A stretch of DNA of 64,000 nt from Symbiodinium natans (GCA_905221605.1 CAJNDS010002723.1:1035316-1099315), one strand, 5' to 3'. Positions 27,601-38,799 are shown, counted from the first letter of the stretch. Made by a program: numbers and translations. The notes: generated from the letters alone by a model not told the origin.

Positions 27601-28065
27601 TAGGGGATGTTTGGGTTGCTGTGTAATTTTCCAGGCCGACGCCACAAGCCCAGATGCCTTAGGGTTTAGGGTTTAGATTTAGGGACTGCTCTGCAAGGTA
27701 CCTCCTGGAATACATAGGGTGGTGCTGGGTCAAGCGATGCAACGTGTTTGTGGACAACTTCCTTCTGACCCTCTGCCGCCGTTGGGTTTAGGGGCTTTGT
27801 AGGGTCTAGGGTTTCAGGCTTTGAGGGTTCCTTTTTGTTGCCTGGGCGGAACCATCTACCAAGTTTCATCGCCGTACCTTCAGGCTTAGAGCTCGTGTAG
27901 ACATAGGCCTCAGAGCCACAGTGGAAACTTATCGTCCCTAAACCCTAAACCATCCGTGTGTGGCGCACTTTTTGCCGTCGCCTTGCGGTCAGAGGTACTT
28001 GTGCCACTTAAACCTTTGGTGGCATCACAACTGGACATACCCAAATGCTTAAACTCCCTAAACCC

Positions 28066-28179
28066 TACTTGGCGGTTCAAGGGTACTTATAAGAGGGGTT
28101 TTAAGTAGCCTAATTATTGTTGTAACCATAGTTGCCCTACTTCTAACCCCACTTAGAAGTACCCATGAACCTCCAAGTA
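28066..28179. mobile_element. TIR element, family B
   Basis: TACTTGGCGGTTCAAGGGTA to GTACCCATGAACCTCCAAGTA, flanked by aaccc on both sides. Inserted in or next to a telomeric word. Confidence 0.85.
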
Positions 28180-28210
28180 AACCCAACAGGACGAGGCCAT
28201 CATCGGGGTG

Positions 28211-28364
28211 TTATGGGGTTCTTGAGGGAGGGGGTTCATGGGGGATAGGTACCTAGGGAACCATAGGGAAGCTTAGGGAGCCTTAGGGACGGAGTAGTGG
28301 GGAGTATTTGGCAACATTGGGTACATACCCCCTTGAACCCCCCCCCCCTCCCTTAAGAACCCTA
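28211..28364. mobile_element. TIR element, family L
   Basis: gggttcttgagggaggggg on the left and cccctcccttaagaaccc on the right. Uninterrupted reference for the 21793 copy. Confidence 0.65.
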
Positions 28365-28585
28365 TATGTGTCCTCGAAACCCTAAATCCTAAACCTCAAA
28401 CCCCAAACCCTAAACCTGTAGATGGAACGGCATCACCCAGGATCGACCTGTTCATTCTCATAACTGGATTTGCAACTTCGGCAGAGACCCCAACCCTCAA
28501 CCCACGGTTTAGGGTTTAGGATTTAGGGTTTAGGGTTCAGGGTAAACCCTAAAACCTGACCTCGCACTTCAGCATGAGCCTGACC

Positions 28586-28633
28586 TTAGGATGTTCCTAT
28601 GAAGGGCTGTTAGTATAAGGGGGAACATCCCAA
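28586..28633. mobile_element. family A remnant (internal deletion)
   Basis: ttaggatgttcctat joined to ttagtataagggggaacatc, 48 bp, flanked by ctgacc on both sides. Confidence 0.7.
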
Positions 28634-29264
28634 CTCTGACCCATCTCCACCCAGGACCTCTCAGATCAGGCATAGGGTTTGGGTTCAGAGCAGCCCTGGC
28701 TCGAGACCCTGAGTTGGAGTCTTGCCACAAAGTCGAACGTTTCAAAAGCCCATCTAAGCCCCCAAAAGTTCCAAAGTTTAGGGCTTAGGGCTTGTTAAAC
28801 CCTAAACCCTAAACCCTAAACCCTAAACCCTTAGGGTGGTTTAGGGTAGTTCAGATTTCAGATCCAGCCGTAGCTCGAGAGGTTCGTGGGACGCGACCTC
28901 GGACCCATAAGGGTGTACCCTCGGGTTTGGGGACCCCGTTTTGAAGATCCCCTAAGGGGGCATATAGGGTTTAGGGTTTAGGGTTCAGGGTTAGGGGACC
29001 AAGTTCGACTCCCTTTCAGAGCTCGTGCGCAGACTCGGCTTTTTTTGAGTCATGGGATTGGGGTTTGGGGTTTGGGGTTTAGGGTTTAGGGTTTAGGGTT
29101 TGTGAAGAAAGCCTGTTGCTGCTGAACATGGTTGGGGCTTCGGGCATATGTCTGTTTTGGGTAACAACGCAAATCCGAGTCCGCCCGGCCCCATCACTGC
29201 AAGCCCCTTCTACTCCATAAGGCTTCCCTAAGCGCCTCACAACCTGAAACACCCCAAATCAGGT

Positions 29265-29345
29265 TTGTTTAGGGTTTAGGGTTTAGGGTTTAGGGTTTAG
29301 GGTTTAGGGTTTAGGGTTTAGGGTTTAGGGTTTAGGGTTTAGGGT
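29265..29345 (+). repeat. interstitial telomeric tract (TTTAGGG)n
   Basis: Eleven units. Another at 29463-29525 and mixed variants at 29820-29900. Confidence 0.95.
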
Positions 29346-30194
29346 TAAGGATGTTGTTCGTTTGCATGTTTTTGGCTTGCGCTGTCTTGTGAATATCATG
29401 AGATGGAGCGAAGTGGGATTAGCAGTATTCCGGCAACGCCCCCAGTCCGGCTGCAAAAAAGGGTTTAGGGTTTAGGGTTTTAGGGTTTAGGGTTTAGGGT
29501 TTAGGGTTTAGGGTTTAGGGTTTAGGTTCCCGCCTCTGGCGGGCCCTTGAGTACAATTCTAGCCCGCCCACCCTGCCCCCCTTCCCGCCTCCCACCCAAA
29601 AACAAGATGTAGAAGTAAGCAGCTAAGAGACAACGACAAGGGTCTGGCTATGGGGGTATTTCAGAACATCTTCGGGGTACCCCTCACCCCTGATTTTCGG
29701 AATGCCCCTCCCCCCATGGTCACCCTCAACCCCTAAACCCCTAAACCTTAAACCCTAAACCCCACACCAGTTGAGGTAGATCTGATTGTGGAGCGCATCC
29801 TGCATCAAGAGCAGGCCGAGTAGGGTTTAGGGTTTGGGGTTTAGGGTTTAGTATAGGGTTTAGGGTTTGGGGTTTAGGGTTATAGGGTTATAGGGAGTTT
29901 GGGTTTTTGGGCTCCGGGATTTCTTTAATCAGGATCCCTTGGTTAGGTTCTAGGGTTTCAGAGAGCCCCTTGTTGAAGAAAGGGTCGAAGGATTAGACGC
30001 CAGGCTGCTGGGTGAGAGTGGGGATGGGCACTGTCCCCTCGTGAGATCTAAGTCCTAAGCGGTATCCTGGTGATCTTGCCACAAGAGCACCCTGGGCTTA
30101 TTTAGGGTTTCCGGTGTGGGAGACTGGTTGAGAAGAAAGGGGGGTTTTGGGTAGCGCTCAAACGCCCTCCACCCTCCTTCGTCGACCCGAACAG

Positions 30195-30321
30195 ATGCTG
30201 ATGGAGCAGTTCGTGTGGCTCCGGTTCCTGAGAATCATACGCATAATGCGTACCTTGGCTCAGAAGCGCCCCCATTTCGGCGGCAGGGGCTTAAAGATTT
30301 CATGGCTTGCTTGCTTGGGAT
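30195..30321 (+). CDS. candidate exon with S4-like voltage sensor
   Basis: Acceptor gtcgacccgaacag. Frame MLMEQFVWLRFLRIIRIMRT has Arg at every third residue four times (RFLRIIRIMR), the pattern of an S4 segment of voltage-gated cation channels, then LAQKRPHFGGRGLKISWLAC. The donor is the GT inside the family A left end. A second + frame (VAPVPENHTHNAYLGSEAPP, then FRRQGLKDFMACLLG) is equally open, so the S4 reading is a hypothesis. A candidate S5 exon 2.1 kb to the right supports it. Confidence 0.4.
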
Positions 30322-30425
30322 GTTCCCCCCGTATACTGACAGCTCCTTAATCGGGATTATGATGATAGAACCCCCCCTATTATCCCTCTCAAGGAGCTGT
30401 TAGTATAAGGGGGGAACATCCCAAG
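30317..30425. mobile_element. TIR element, family A, acting as intron
   Basis: TTGGGATGTTCCCCCCGTAT to ATAAGGGGGGAACATCCCAA, then G. Intron GT(30322)-AG(30425). Flanked by gcttgc on both sides. Confidence 0.85.
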
Positions 30426-30533
30426 CTTGCGCCCTCACCACACTTTTTACTTACAGTGTACTACAACCAAAAGCTGCCCAGTCTAGAATGACCCCCAGAA
30501 CCGTGCTTCTAATTGATAAGGCCCCTATATGAG
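30426..30533 (+). CDS. candidate exon after family A element
   Basis: Both + frames of the preceding exon stay open across the removed element. One gives CALTTLFTYSVLQPKAAQSR, then MTPRTVLLIDKAPI and TGA. The other gives LRPHHTFYLQCTTTKSCPV and TAG. Confidence 0.35.
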
Positions 30534-30929
30534 GGCCTCAGGGCCATCATTTCGTTGCAGATTTGCCTGGCCATGTCAATCTGAACTGAGCAGGCCTGAT
30601 TCTTGTGCTTGGGCTTTCGGACCTCGTGCGGGCTGGGTGCACAACACACAGGGGCTTAGCAGGTGTAGGGCCTCAGTTGTGCTTCGGGGAGATGAATATG
30701 CTTGTGAGTTCGTTGTCCATCCAAGCTGCAGTTGGTGCCATTCGGTGCGATAAGCTGGTGCTGTGGACTTTGCGGCAGATGTGTGCAAGGTTTAGGGTTT
30801 AGGGTTCAGGGTTTAGGGTTTTCCTTAGCATCTCTTACCATGGCGCCTGCGATGAGGTATTCTCAGGCTGCTTCGCAGAATAACATATCTGAAAGAGCCG
30901 CCTGGATGCACAGTTGATCCTTCCGTAGG

Positions 30930-31313
30930 GTGTTCTGGTCATCTCTCGTCAAGTCCACATCGAGTCTGGAGCAGCACAGGCTTAAATCGGGCTTAAGGGG
31001 TATAGGAATTCAGGTTACAGGATTGAGCCTGGGCTCAAAAGGGTTTAGGGTTCACTTCAAGTGGCTGGATGTCCAGGAAGGTTGGATGCAGTTATCGTTC
31101 GCTGACGATGATTTTACCAGCGCAGTTCTTTCTTGGCTTAGCTGGCTTCGGTTGCTGGGCAAAGTGCCCCCTTTTGTCGTGCAGCTTACTGTCGTCACGG
31201 ATACTGAACGATGGCAGGAGTGTGTGCAACATCTTATGCGTTTCTACTTCGATTGCGTTTTCATGATTGAGTCGGTTCCTGCTTCTCACGGGGACAGGGT
31301 TCGTCGTTGCTGA
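30930..31313 (+). CDS. candidate exon(s), 127-codon frame
   Basis: + frame with a Trp/Leu-rich part (FTSAVLSWLSWLRLLGKVPP, then FVVQLTVVTDTERWQECVQH and LMRFYFDCVFMIESVPASHG). The opposite strand is open for 188 codons (31092-31658), the longest frame in the window, but it runs through a GAGA tract and has no splice support. Strand uncertain. Confidence 0.3.
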   Translation: MFWSSLVKSTSSLEQHRLKSGLRGIGIQVTGLSLGSKGFRVHFKWLDVQEGWMQLSFADDDFTSAVLSWLSWLRLLGKVPPFVVQLTVVTDTERWQECVQHLMRFYFDCVFMIESVPASHGDRVRRC

Positions 31314-31937
31314 TGGGCAAGTGCGAGTAAGTGCCATGCAAGAGCGGTCTGTGTGCGCGGTGGTCAAAGAGCCACTGCCGATTTGAGTCGCCTGTTCCTG
31401 TAAGTGCAGTGGTCGCGGGCCATTGCCTCTGCTGGCTGTGATGCCACGACAGGCCTGACATTGACTGAGCGCCTGTGAGAGAGAGAGAGAGAGAGGGTCT
31501 TTCGGATGTGTCTGGCCTGACTGAGTAACACTGGTGGGCATTTCAGGATCGGGTGCTGCTGGGTTGAGGAGATTTGTTTGGGCTGGGGGTTGCGGATTGG
31601 GACATGGTCGTCGGCAGAATCGCTCAAAAGATGCAAGTACATTCTGAATGCAATGCATACTACGATTGCTTATTAGTATTCATGCGATGAAATATCAAAG
31701 AGTTGCAAGAACCATCTGCAGCATGAAGAATACTCATACTAGTCATATTCTTGATGAATGGACCTTGCCTCCTCCCCCCCCCCCCCCCCCGCCCCTAATT
31801 AAACCCCAAACCCTTTACCCTTAACCCTAAACCCTCAACCCTCAACCCTAAACCCTAAAACCTAAACCCTAAACCGTGGCCAGAAATAGCCTGGAAGAGG
31901 CAACGGAGGGTCAATAAACCCTTGCCCGAACCCTGAG

Positions 31938-32166
31938 CTGGGATGTTGCCCCATGAGACTCTTAGTAGCTGAGTGAGCACACCTTACACTTTTTGGGATA
32001 CCATAATCCCCTACAGAACTGAAAGTGTACACTGTTGGGGGGCTTCTGAACTCAGCAACTAAGTACGAACAGTCCTTCACAGAGATTCTCACAGGGGACA
32101 GAGATTATCATAAGGGGTACGCCATCGTCCCAGCTAAGGCCTGCTAGTATAAGGGGGAACATCCCA
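31938..32166. mobile_element. family A element with family D nested inside
   Basis: Left CTGGGATGTTGCCCCATGA, right GTATAAGGGGGAACATCCCAA. A complete family D element (31961-32063) splits it. Confidence 0.75.
31961..32063. mobile_element. TIR element, family D (nested)
   Basis: CTTAGTAGCTGAGTGAGCAC to CTGAACTCAGCAACTAAG, 103 bp. Other copies at 48570-48679 and 51187-51289. Confidence 0.85.
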
Positions 32167-32386
32167 ACTCAAAGCTTTCAACTACGACCCAAGAGCCCAG
32201 GCCTCCACATCAAGCACCTCAAAGTGCGTAGGACAGGGTTTCGAGCCTCGAGCCCATCCCTCCCCAAAATAGGGGCACCCCCTTGATGTCCCCAAGGAAA
32301 GAGATCCCCCTTAAAGGGAACCCCAAAAAGGGTACCCCCCCCCCCCTTTTCGGAAACACCCATCTGAAAAAACAAAACAAGCCCAG

Positions 32387-32502
32387 GTTGCGAAAGCTCC
32401 TGACGATGGCTACAACCTGTATGAAGACGCTGCTGTGGTCTTTCCTCTTCTGCTTCGTCATAATGCCACCCGGCCTGTTGACCTCGGTGGGTTTCGCGGG
32501 AG
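32387..32502 (+). CDS. candidate exon: S4-S5 linker and S5 of a voltage-gated channel
   Basis: Acceptor caaaacaagcccag and an excellent donor G/GTATGT. 38 codons: LRKLLTMATTCMKTLLWSFL, then FCFVIMPPGLLTSVGFAG. The pattern (basic linker, then Met-Lys-Thr-Leu-x-Trp leading into a hydrophobic helix) resembles the S4-S5 linker and S5 start of protist four-domain or NaV/CaV-like channels. This is recognition by eye, not a search. It lies downstream of the candidate S4 exon on the same strand. Selectivity cannot be inferred because no pore exon was recognised. Confidence 0.5.
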
Positions 32503-33009
32503 GTATGTATATACCAGATTCGATGATCTTAAATATTTGTATTCTATGTATACAGAAGACGTATACCTGTAGATTCCTGGGTACGTGGGGATGCGCTTCA
32601 TACTGTATGCAGCAGCTTGAAAGCGCGCGTATGCGCGCGCGCGTGTGCTGTTGCCAGCGCACGTATGGGGCCGCAGAGCCTCTGCTGGCGCAACGAAGGG
32701 CCTTGGGGCCCACAAACACACAGAAACATAAGGATCCGGGTATTGGGGTACAAGGGGTGATTCTGGGTTCTTTTGGGCCCCTAGTGCCATTGGAAGGATA
32801 TCGGTAGCGGGGGTAGTGTGGTGGCCAGTTGACGTTTCCTGCAGAACCTGTGAGAAAACCCTAAACCCTAAACCCTAAACCAGGTGGTTTTAGAGTTATT
32901 TGGGCTCCGCGGCTCCGTGCCCAAGATCCTGCACGGGGGTCTGGAATTTGAATGCTCGCACAGCACGTGCTGATTGGAGTGTCCCCTCTTGGGAGCTGCT
33001 ACTGTCTGA

Positions 33010-33102
33010 CGGGCTCAAAACCCAACTTTTCAACTTTTGGGCTTGTTATAAGGTAGTTTATTCTGAAAGTTTCAACTTTTATTTCCTTGGGTTTTGTGCC
33101 AG
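33010..33102. mobile_element. TIR element, family I
   Basis: CGGGCTCAAAACCCAACTTT to CCTTGGGTTTTGTGCCAG, 93 bp. The better-preserved copy is 59812-59901, where TIRs of ~16 bp are flanked by TA. Confidence 0.75.
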
Positions 33103-33212
33103 TAAGATTTAGGGATAAGCCCAATTAAGGCTATTTAAGGGGGTAGTATAAAGCCGGGGGGTAGTAGGGGAACCCATGAGTCTAGGGAACCCACTGCTTA
33201 GAAGAGTGAGAA

Positions 33213-33300
33213 GAGCAGGCAGGCCGAACTTGTAGCAAGACAATGGACACTGGGCTCCCTTGTAAACCGGAATCCTCTGCTCTCTTGAACCTGAGAGGGT
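33213..33300 (+). CDS. candidate exon
   Basis: Acceptor agaagagcag. Frame AGRTCSKTMDTGLPCKPESS, then ALLNLRG, donor GTTTAT beside a telomere-like tract. Confidence 0.4.
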
Positions 33301-33564
33301 TTATTTAGGGTTTAAGGGTTTTAGGGTTTAAAGGTTTCAAAGTTTTAAGGGTTTTAGGGTTTAAAGGTTTCAAGGTTTTAAGGGTTTTAGGGTTTAAAGG
33401 ATTTAAGGGTTTAAAAGCTGAAAGGTTGAAAGGTGTACGGGAGAGGGGTGAGGCGGAGCTAGGCCAGCCCAAAGCCCTTTCGACATCGACCTCCATCTCC
33501 ACTAAATCTGAGGTCTGCACACACCAATGCAAGAGAGATGGATGACACAGTACCCTATAGGCAG

Positions 33565-33738
33565 TATTTCGCACCATGCTCGATGTTGACGATTCAAACC
33601 AACTGCGGAAATGCCTTGGGAGGCACAGAAGAAAAAACAACAGGCACAGCCCTTGCCGAACCCTAAATGGGGGTTTATCTAAATCCTTCTGGGAAATGAT
33701 TCAAGGGTTCCTATTGGTTTCGAAGGGAAATATGGGGT
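33565..33738 (+). CDS. candidate exon with EF-hand-like loop
   Basis: Acceptor ccctataggcag. Frame FRTMLDVDDSNQLRKCLGRH: preceding helix, then loop D-V-D-D-S-N-Q-L with Asp at 1 and 3, Ser at 5 and Leu at 8, as in EF-hands. Position 12 is Leu rather than Glu, so Ca2+ binding would be weak or lost. It continues SFWEMIQGFLLVSKGNMG to TAA. A minus frame of 111 codons overlaps. EF-hands are common in protist channel proteins, so it may belong to the same gene as 32387-32502. Confidence 0.4.
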
Positions 33739-33802
33739 AATGTTGGGAGCAGGTATTTTGATCAACTCCGACATGGTAAAACCCCGCCAGAAGTGGAGGT
33801 TT

Positions 33803-33865
33803 CCGAAAATTTGGGGGGGGGGGGGGGTACCTTATTGGGGTCCTGGTCGTAAGGGAATGCTTCTA
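33803..33865. repeat. dispersed repeat, family P
   Basis: ggtttccgaaaatttggggg, G-run, then taccttattggggtcc. Similar at 41543-41600 (+) and 55120-55180 (reverse). Confidence 0.6.
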
Positions 33866-34074
33866 TCCGGGATCGACTTTTGGGGGGTCCCCTAAACCCT
33901 AAACCCTAAACTCTGGTGGCAAAAAAACCCTAAACCCCAAACCCTCCAAGTCATCAAAAACAGAAAAACATGTTTTCGTAAACCCCCAAGTTGCCCCTTT
34001 TGTCCCAGGAGCGTGTGGGCAATGCTCCTCGTGGAGCTAGTTTATCCGCGCCTTGGTTTCCGAAACCCGGTTAG

Positions 34075-34166
34075 GTTTTAGGGTTTAGGGTTTAGGGTTT
34101 AGGGTTTAGGGTTTAGGGTTTAGGGTTTAGGGTTTAGGGTTTAGGGTTTAGGGTTTAGGGTTTGGG
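34075..34166 (+). repeat. interstitial telomeric tract (TTTAGGG)n
   Basis: Thirteen units. Confidence 0.95.
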
Positions 34167-34269
34167 GCTTCTTGGCCTTCTTGGGCTCAGGGAGTCCTGG
34201 TCCCTTTCAGAAGGCTCCTGGACGCCTCAAAGGAGCTTTCCGATCCTTAGCCGGTTTAGGGTTTAGGGT

Positions 34270-34560
34270 CCTTGTTGGAGGTTCATGGGTACTTAGACCT
34301 CGCACCGCCCTCAGAAGTGGGGCAGGGTGCCACCCTGGGTACTGGGTTGTAAGTCGGGTAACTATGGCTAGAACAATAATTAGGCCACTTGTAGCCTCTC
34401 TTACAAGTAATCCCTCCCCCTAATATTAAACCCTCCCCTACCCCCCAATATATTAAATACCCCCCCATTGTAATTATATTATAGGATATTGGGTTTTTTA
34501 AATATCCGGGGTAGGGGGGGTTTAATATTAGGGGGAGGGGCCTTCAAGTTGGGCCTGGGT
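34270..34560. other. broken family B left end plus hairpin
   Basis: ttggaggttcatgggtactt at 34274 is a family B left end without a normal right end. At 34405-34545, ccctccccctaatattaaac pairs with tttaatattagggggagggg, a hairpin-forming element. Confidence 0.6.
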
Positions 34561-34614
34561 CTAGGGTGTAGATGTCCTCCAAGATGGGGTAAGGGACCAT
34601 GATGCGTGGTGCAG

Positions 34615-34696
34615 TTCAGATGTTCCCCCTGGCCCCTTATACTAACAGTCCTTTATAGGGATGATCAAAGGGGTACGAGAACCCGTATTAAGGACT
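34615..34696. mobile_element. family A element truncated by telomeric units
   Basis: Left end and interior intact (gatgttccccct ... actaacagtcctttataggg ... attaaggact). The right TIR is replaced from 34697 by aaccctaaaccctaaacc. Confidence 0.75.
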
Positions 34697-34807
34697 AACC
34701 CTAAACCCTAAACCGCCTGAAACCATCCGTAAAACCTCTTAAGCCCCCTTAACGCCCTCAAAGAACCCCCCTTAAACCCCCTGAACCCGAATCCCTCAAC
34801 CCAAAAC

Positions 34808-34925
34808 CCTAAGCTCCCTCAAACCCTAAACCCTAAACCCTAAACTCTAAACCCGAAACCCTAAACCCTAAACCCTAAACCCTAAACCCTAAACCCTAAA
34901 CCCTAAACCCTAAACCCTAACCCTA
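34808..34925 (-). repeat. interstitial telomeric tract (CCCTAAA)n
   Basis: About 16 units with a few variants. Preceded by degenerate CCCTcAA words from 34730. Confidence 0.95.
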
Positions 34926-35159
34926 AACATCCCAATGCTGCAGGCTCATCACAGAGAACCCTGAGCTCACGGACTGCGACCAGTGCCAGCGAGCTGCTGG
35001 CTCGGTGCCTCGCCCCCGAAACCTGCGGGGGGGGGGGGGGGGGGGGCTTGGGCTCTCTGGGGTTTGGTGGGGTTTAGGGTTTAGGGTTGGTTTAGGGCTT
35101 AGGGTTTAGGGCTTGGGGTTTAGGGTTTAGGGCTTAGGGTTTAGGGTTTAGAAGCTTGC

Positions 35160-35501
35160 TTGTGGGACTCGAGGAACCTGTGCACGCTGTTGCATGGTGG
35201 GTGGCGAAGTGCAAGCAACCCTGCAACCCCAACCAACTACCTTGAGAGCCCATGTTGGTTGATTTTTTGGTGGAATTGCGTCCTTCGAGGGCCTGGAGCC
35301 GTGATGGTCCAAACATCCAGAGTACAACAAGCTGGCTGGTCCGGCGGGCTTGGAGACCAAAAACTTGGTGTCGGTCACGTTAAGCCGTGTTTTTCTTTCA
35401 GTTCGGGCCGTGCTTCTTCCTCTGTTCAGCAGGAGTTTTGACCACCCCATGCGTATCCATGCTAGCGCGACTGTGTATATCGGGACCGTGACAGGAAGCA
35501 T
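35160..35501. CDS. coding-like region, strand unresolved
   Basis: Minus frame of 117 codons (MLPVTVPIYTVALAWIRMGW, SKLLLNRGRSTARTERKTRL) and + frame of 93 codons (SRAVMVQTSRVQQAGWSGGL region) overlap. Neither has decisive splice context. Confidence 0.25.
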
Positions 35502-36218
35502 GCGTGATGGGCGGGCTCCACGGTAAGCAGTCGACTGCTTCCCCCTGCGACTTTATTCTCCCTCAGATTCTCTCACCGGACCGGTTTACTTGAAAATTGC
35601 TGAAAACGGTCAGCACAGCTGATGCAAAGCCCCAAAACCCTGGCACTGCACCATGTTTCGTGTTAATGCTGGGGTGAATCTTGTGCTTTAGGCCAGCAGA
35701 CAAGCAGGGAGGCAAGGCAGGACGCCTTGCAAATCCCTTCCTTCACAGTCATGAATCGTGGAACTCTCGTGGAGATCCTTGCGATGTGGATCCCGCCAAG
35801 GACGTGCAGGAAAGAAAAAGGCCCTAGGCAAAACAAAAAAAAAAACACAAGCTTGGTGTCCTGCCCCTAGTCTCTACAAGCTCGCTGTACCGGAAGACCT
35901 CCTAAACCCTAAACCCGAGACCCTAAACCCTAAACCCTGGGGTGTTGCAGTATCCGTCACAGGCCCGGGCACCAAAGCTTAAACACCAAAAAAGAGCCCC
36001 AGAAACCCTAACTCTGCCCAACGGCACGAAGCCAACGAAACTTGACACAGGCCGCTGCTTGCAGTCCTACCCCCTGAAACCCAGAAGATCTCAAGCCTCC
36101 AAGCCCCTAAGCCCTAAACCCTAAACCCTAAGCCCTAAACCGCACCCAGTCAGAAGATCCCAACCCAGGTCATGGATGCGAACCTGCTCCTCTTCAAGAG
36201 ACTTGGCAGTCCGGATAC

Positions 36219-36335
36219 CTGCTATTTGCTTCAGAGAACCCCCAAAAACACAGAAGAGAATAGTCTTTTTCTTACCCTTGTAGGAAGAAGATTGTTCTTT
36301 CATTTTTTTTGGGGGGGGTCTTAAGCAAATAGCAG
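36219..36335. mobile_element. TIR element, family E
   Basis: CTGCTATTTGCTTCAGAGAA to GGGGTCTTAAGCAAATAGCAG, flanked by ATAC on both sides (4-bp duplication). Confidence 0.8.
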
Positions 36336-36593
36336 ATACCTGTGCAAGTTTTGTCTTTTTCGCACCCCCGGGAATGGAAACTCCTAAGCCCTAAGCTCTA
36401 AAAACCTTCGCCCTGAAGCCCACACCCTAAACCCTAGCCCTAAACCCTAAACCCTAAAATCCTCCAGAAGGCGAAAGTGACCTCCTCGGTTGGCTACAGT
36501 CTCAAGTCTACTAAGTTCGGGCTTGGGGGTTTACCCGGCGACTTGGTGGCTTCCAAAGGGTGCGTAGATGTAGGGTTCCAAGTAGGGTACCTA

Positions 36594-36671
36594 TAGCTTG
36601 GTAGATTTCCCTTATAAACTAACCAACCCAAAGAAGGGTGCCGTTGTCATAATGTGGTTACTGGGCTACCA
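36594..36671. mobile_element. family C remnant (right part)
   Basis: cccttataaactaaccaacc ... ttactgggctaccatg. The left end is diverged or lost. Confidence 0.65.
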
Positions 36672-36846
36672 TGATAATCTAGCCTTATGTAGGCTGCTTA
36701 GAAGCCGCTCTTGAAGCAGGTGGGAGCTTGGGATGCTTGCTATTTTTCCCTTATGGCTGGGTTTATCTTCGCACCCATCCAGAGCCAAGATGCATAGAAG
36801 CGCTCGTCACCGGGTTTAGAGGTCCAAGCCTCTTAAGGTATTCCTC

Positions 36847-36957
36847 TTGGGATGTTCCCGCTTTCTACTCACAGTCCTTCATAGGAATTATAGTACCCCC
36901 CCCCCCCGCTATTATAATCCCGATTAAGCACTGTGAGTATAAGGGGGAACATCCCAA
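36847..36957. mobile_element. TIR element, family A
   Basis: TTGGGATGTTCCCGCTTTCT to GTATAAGGGGGAACATCCCAA, with a 13-C run inside. Confidence 0.85.
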
Positions 36958-37202
36958 GGCCTTTCTCGTAGTCTTGGAGCCTTCTCACCGTCCTCGCCCT
37001 GTATTCGGAATGCCCCTAAACCCTAAACCCTTAACCCTTAACCCTTAACCCTTAAACCCTAAACCCTAAACCTGTAGCCCAAGCTGCCCAAGAGGGCCAC
37101 CAAGGGCCCTAAACCCTAAACCCTAACGGGGTTTTTAAGGGGGGCTTCGGGTGTTTGATAAACCCCCTAAAGGGGGTTTAGGGGGGCCTTGAGTCCTGAA
37201 AA

Positions 37203-37268
37203 GGGGTTATAGTCGCCCCGATATATACACCCTACTGAGGACTGCTAGCATAGGGGGGAACATCCCAA
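37203..37268. mobile_element. family A remnant (right half)
   Basis: aggactgctagcatagggg and ggaacatcccaa without a recognisable left end. Confidence 0.65.
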
Positions 37269-38129
37269 TGGAGGGCCCCTTCACGCGGAACTTGGTAAGG
37301 CATGGCGATACAATTGCTGGCACTGTTGCTATTGCGATGACTGGCACACAGGTCTTTAGAGCCTGACCTTCACCAAGACCCACGAAACCCGCCAAGAAAA
37401 GTGCTCCTTGAAGCAGGCTCAATTGTTGTGCTGCCCTTCGCAGCAGCAGTTGAAGCTTGCTTGAGGGTGGCTATAAGTGACCAAAAGAAGCTTATAGCCG
37501 CAGTTACCCTACTTGTCACCCCGCTACCTCAACCCTAAACCCTAAACCCTAAACCCAAGGACCGTCATAGCTGGCGATAGCTGGGGTTTGATTGCCGTGC
37601 CGCTCATCGAGGTGGATTTGGGTGTTATTGCGACAGCTGTTGCTGAGATGGAGGGGTTTAGGGTTTAGGGTTTAGGGGTTTAGGGTTTAGGGTTTAGAGG
37701 GCAAGGGAGAGATGTGACTCTTAAGGGGGTGGCGATGCCCTAAACCCCATCTACATGCAGTAGGCGCCCTGAACTTAAACCGGGGGCCCTAAGCCTGGGA
37801 GGAGTTTCTTGGCGTTCAGGGTTCGGGGTTTAGGGCGAAGTCTCTTGGGTCAGGGTTTAGGGTTCAGGGTTTAGGGTTTAGGGTCTAGGGTTTAGGGTGT
37901 CGGGTTTAGGGCTCAGAGGAGTGCGCCCAAGCTCGGAGGAACACACGAGCCAGTTCAGGAACACATGCACGAAAGGAAGTAGAAACTCTAGCCAAGAGGT
38001 TCAGCAGAACTCTACAGCACGCTGTTTGATTCATAGTGCCCGACGGATTCGCACCAATACATTCCAAGAGAAGAGTTTAGGTTAAGGCAACATGTGACCG
38101 CCCTTTGCTAAGCCCTGAGAACCTACAAA

Positions 38130-38258
38130 TTCATTTCGAGTTCAGGGGCAGTTACAAGTAGACTGGGTTTCTAAGCACCCTCAAGAAGGTTACAACCAGT
38201 TTTAGCTATAGTTACCCGACTTCTAACCCCACTTATAGCTACCCATGAACCTTCAAGT
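38130..38258. mobile_element. TIR element, family B (left end diverged)
   Basis: Right end CTACCCATGAACCTTCAAGT well kept; left end ttcgagttcaggggcagtta weakly similar. Confidence 0.65.
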
Positions 38259-38799
38259 TAGGAAACCCCCAAATCGGTGTGCCAACTACCTGTCCCTGCG
38301 AGGCCCATCCCGCCACAGCAATCATTTTCGTCGGCTCCCTGCTGACTCTGGAATTCGGAGTGCCAGAGCTGGCGGGATGGTTTAGGGGTTAGGGGTTTAG
38401 GGTTTAGGGTTTAGGGTTTAGGGTTTAGGGTGGGTTGCATGTTTGCCGGCAGCCTCCAAAGTCCGTTGCTCAAAAGGGTTCAGGGTTTAAGGCCAGGAGT
38501 CTGGGTTCAAAAAAAGGGGGTGGGGGTCTGGGGTTGACTTTGCCGTGCGGACTTCAGGGCCTCGATGGCTTGGATGCGTTTCCGAGTTGTTCAGTGTCAA
38601 GTGTGCTTGCTGGAGTTGGACGTTTTACTATGTGGGCGTTTGTCGGAGTTACTCTGCGGTCTTATGCGAAATTCCGAGAAGCAGTAGGCCCTAAGCCCTA
38701 AACTCCTCAAGCCCCAAACCCTAAACTCTAAACCCTAAACCCCTAAACCCCAAATCAAACCCGTGCCATGCGGCCGCAAGTTCAGGTTCTGCTGGGCTG

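Noticed and set aside
31092-31658. 188-codon minus-strand open frame (longest in the window) as a gene
   Set aside because: A frame of this length is about what chance predicts once in 64 kb. It includes a GAGA tract encoding Ser/Leu repeats and has no splice support.
36729-36765. Additional family A element (cttgggatgcttgc)
   Set aside because: Only the first ten bases match; no right end found.
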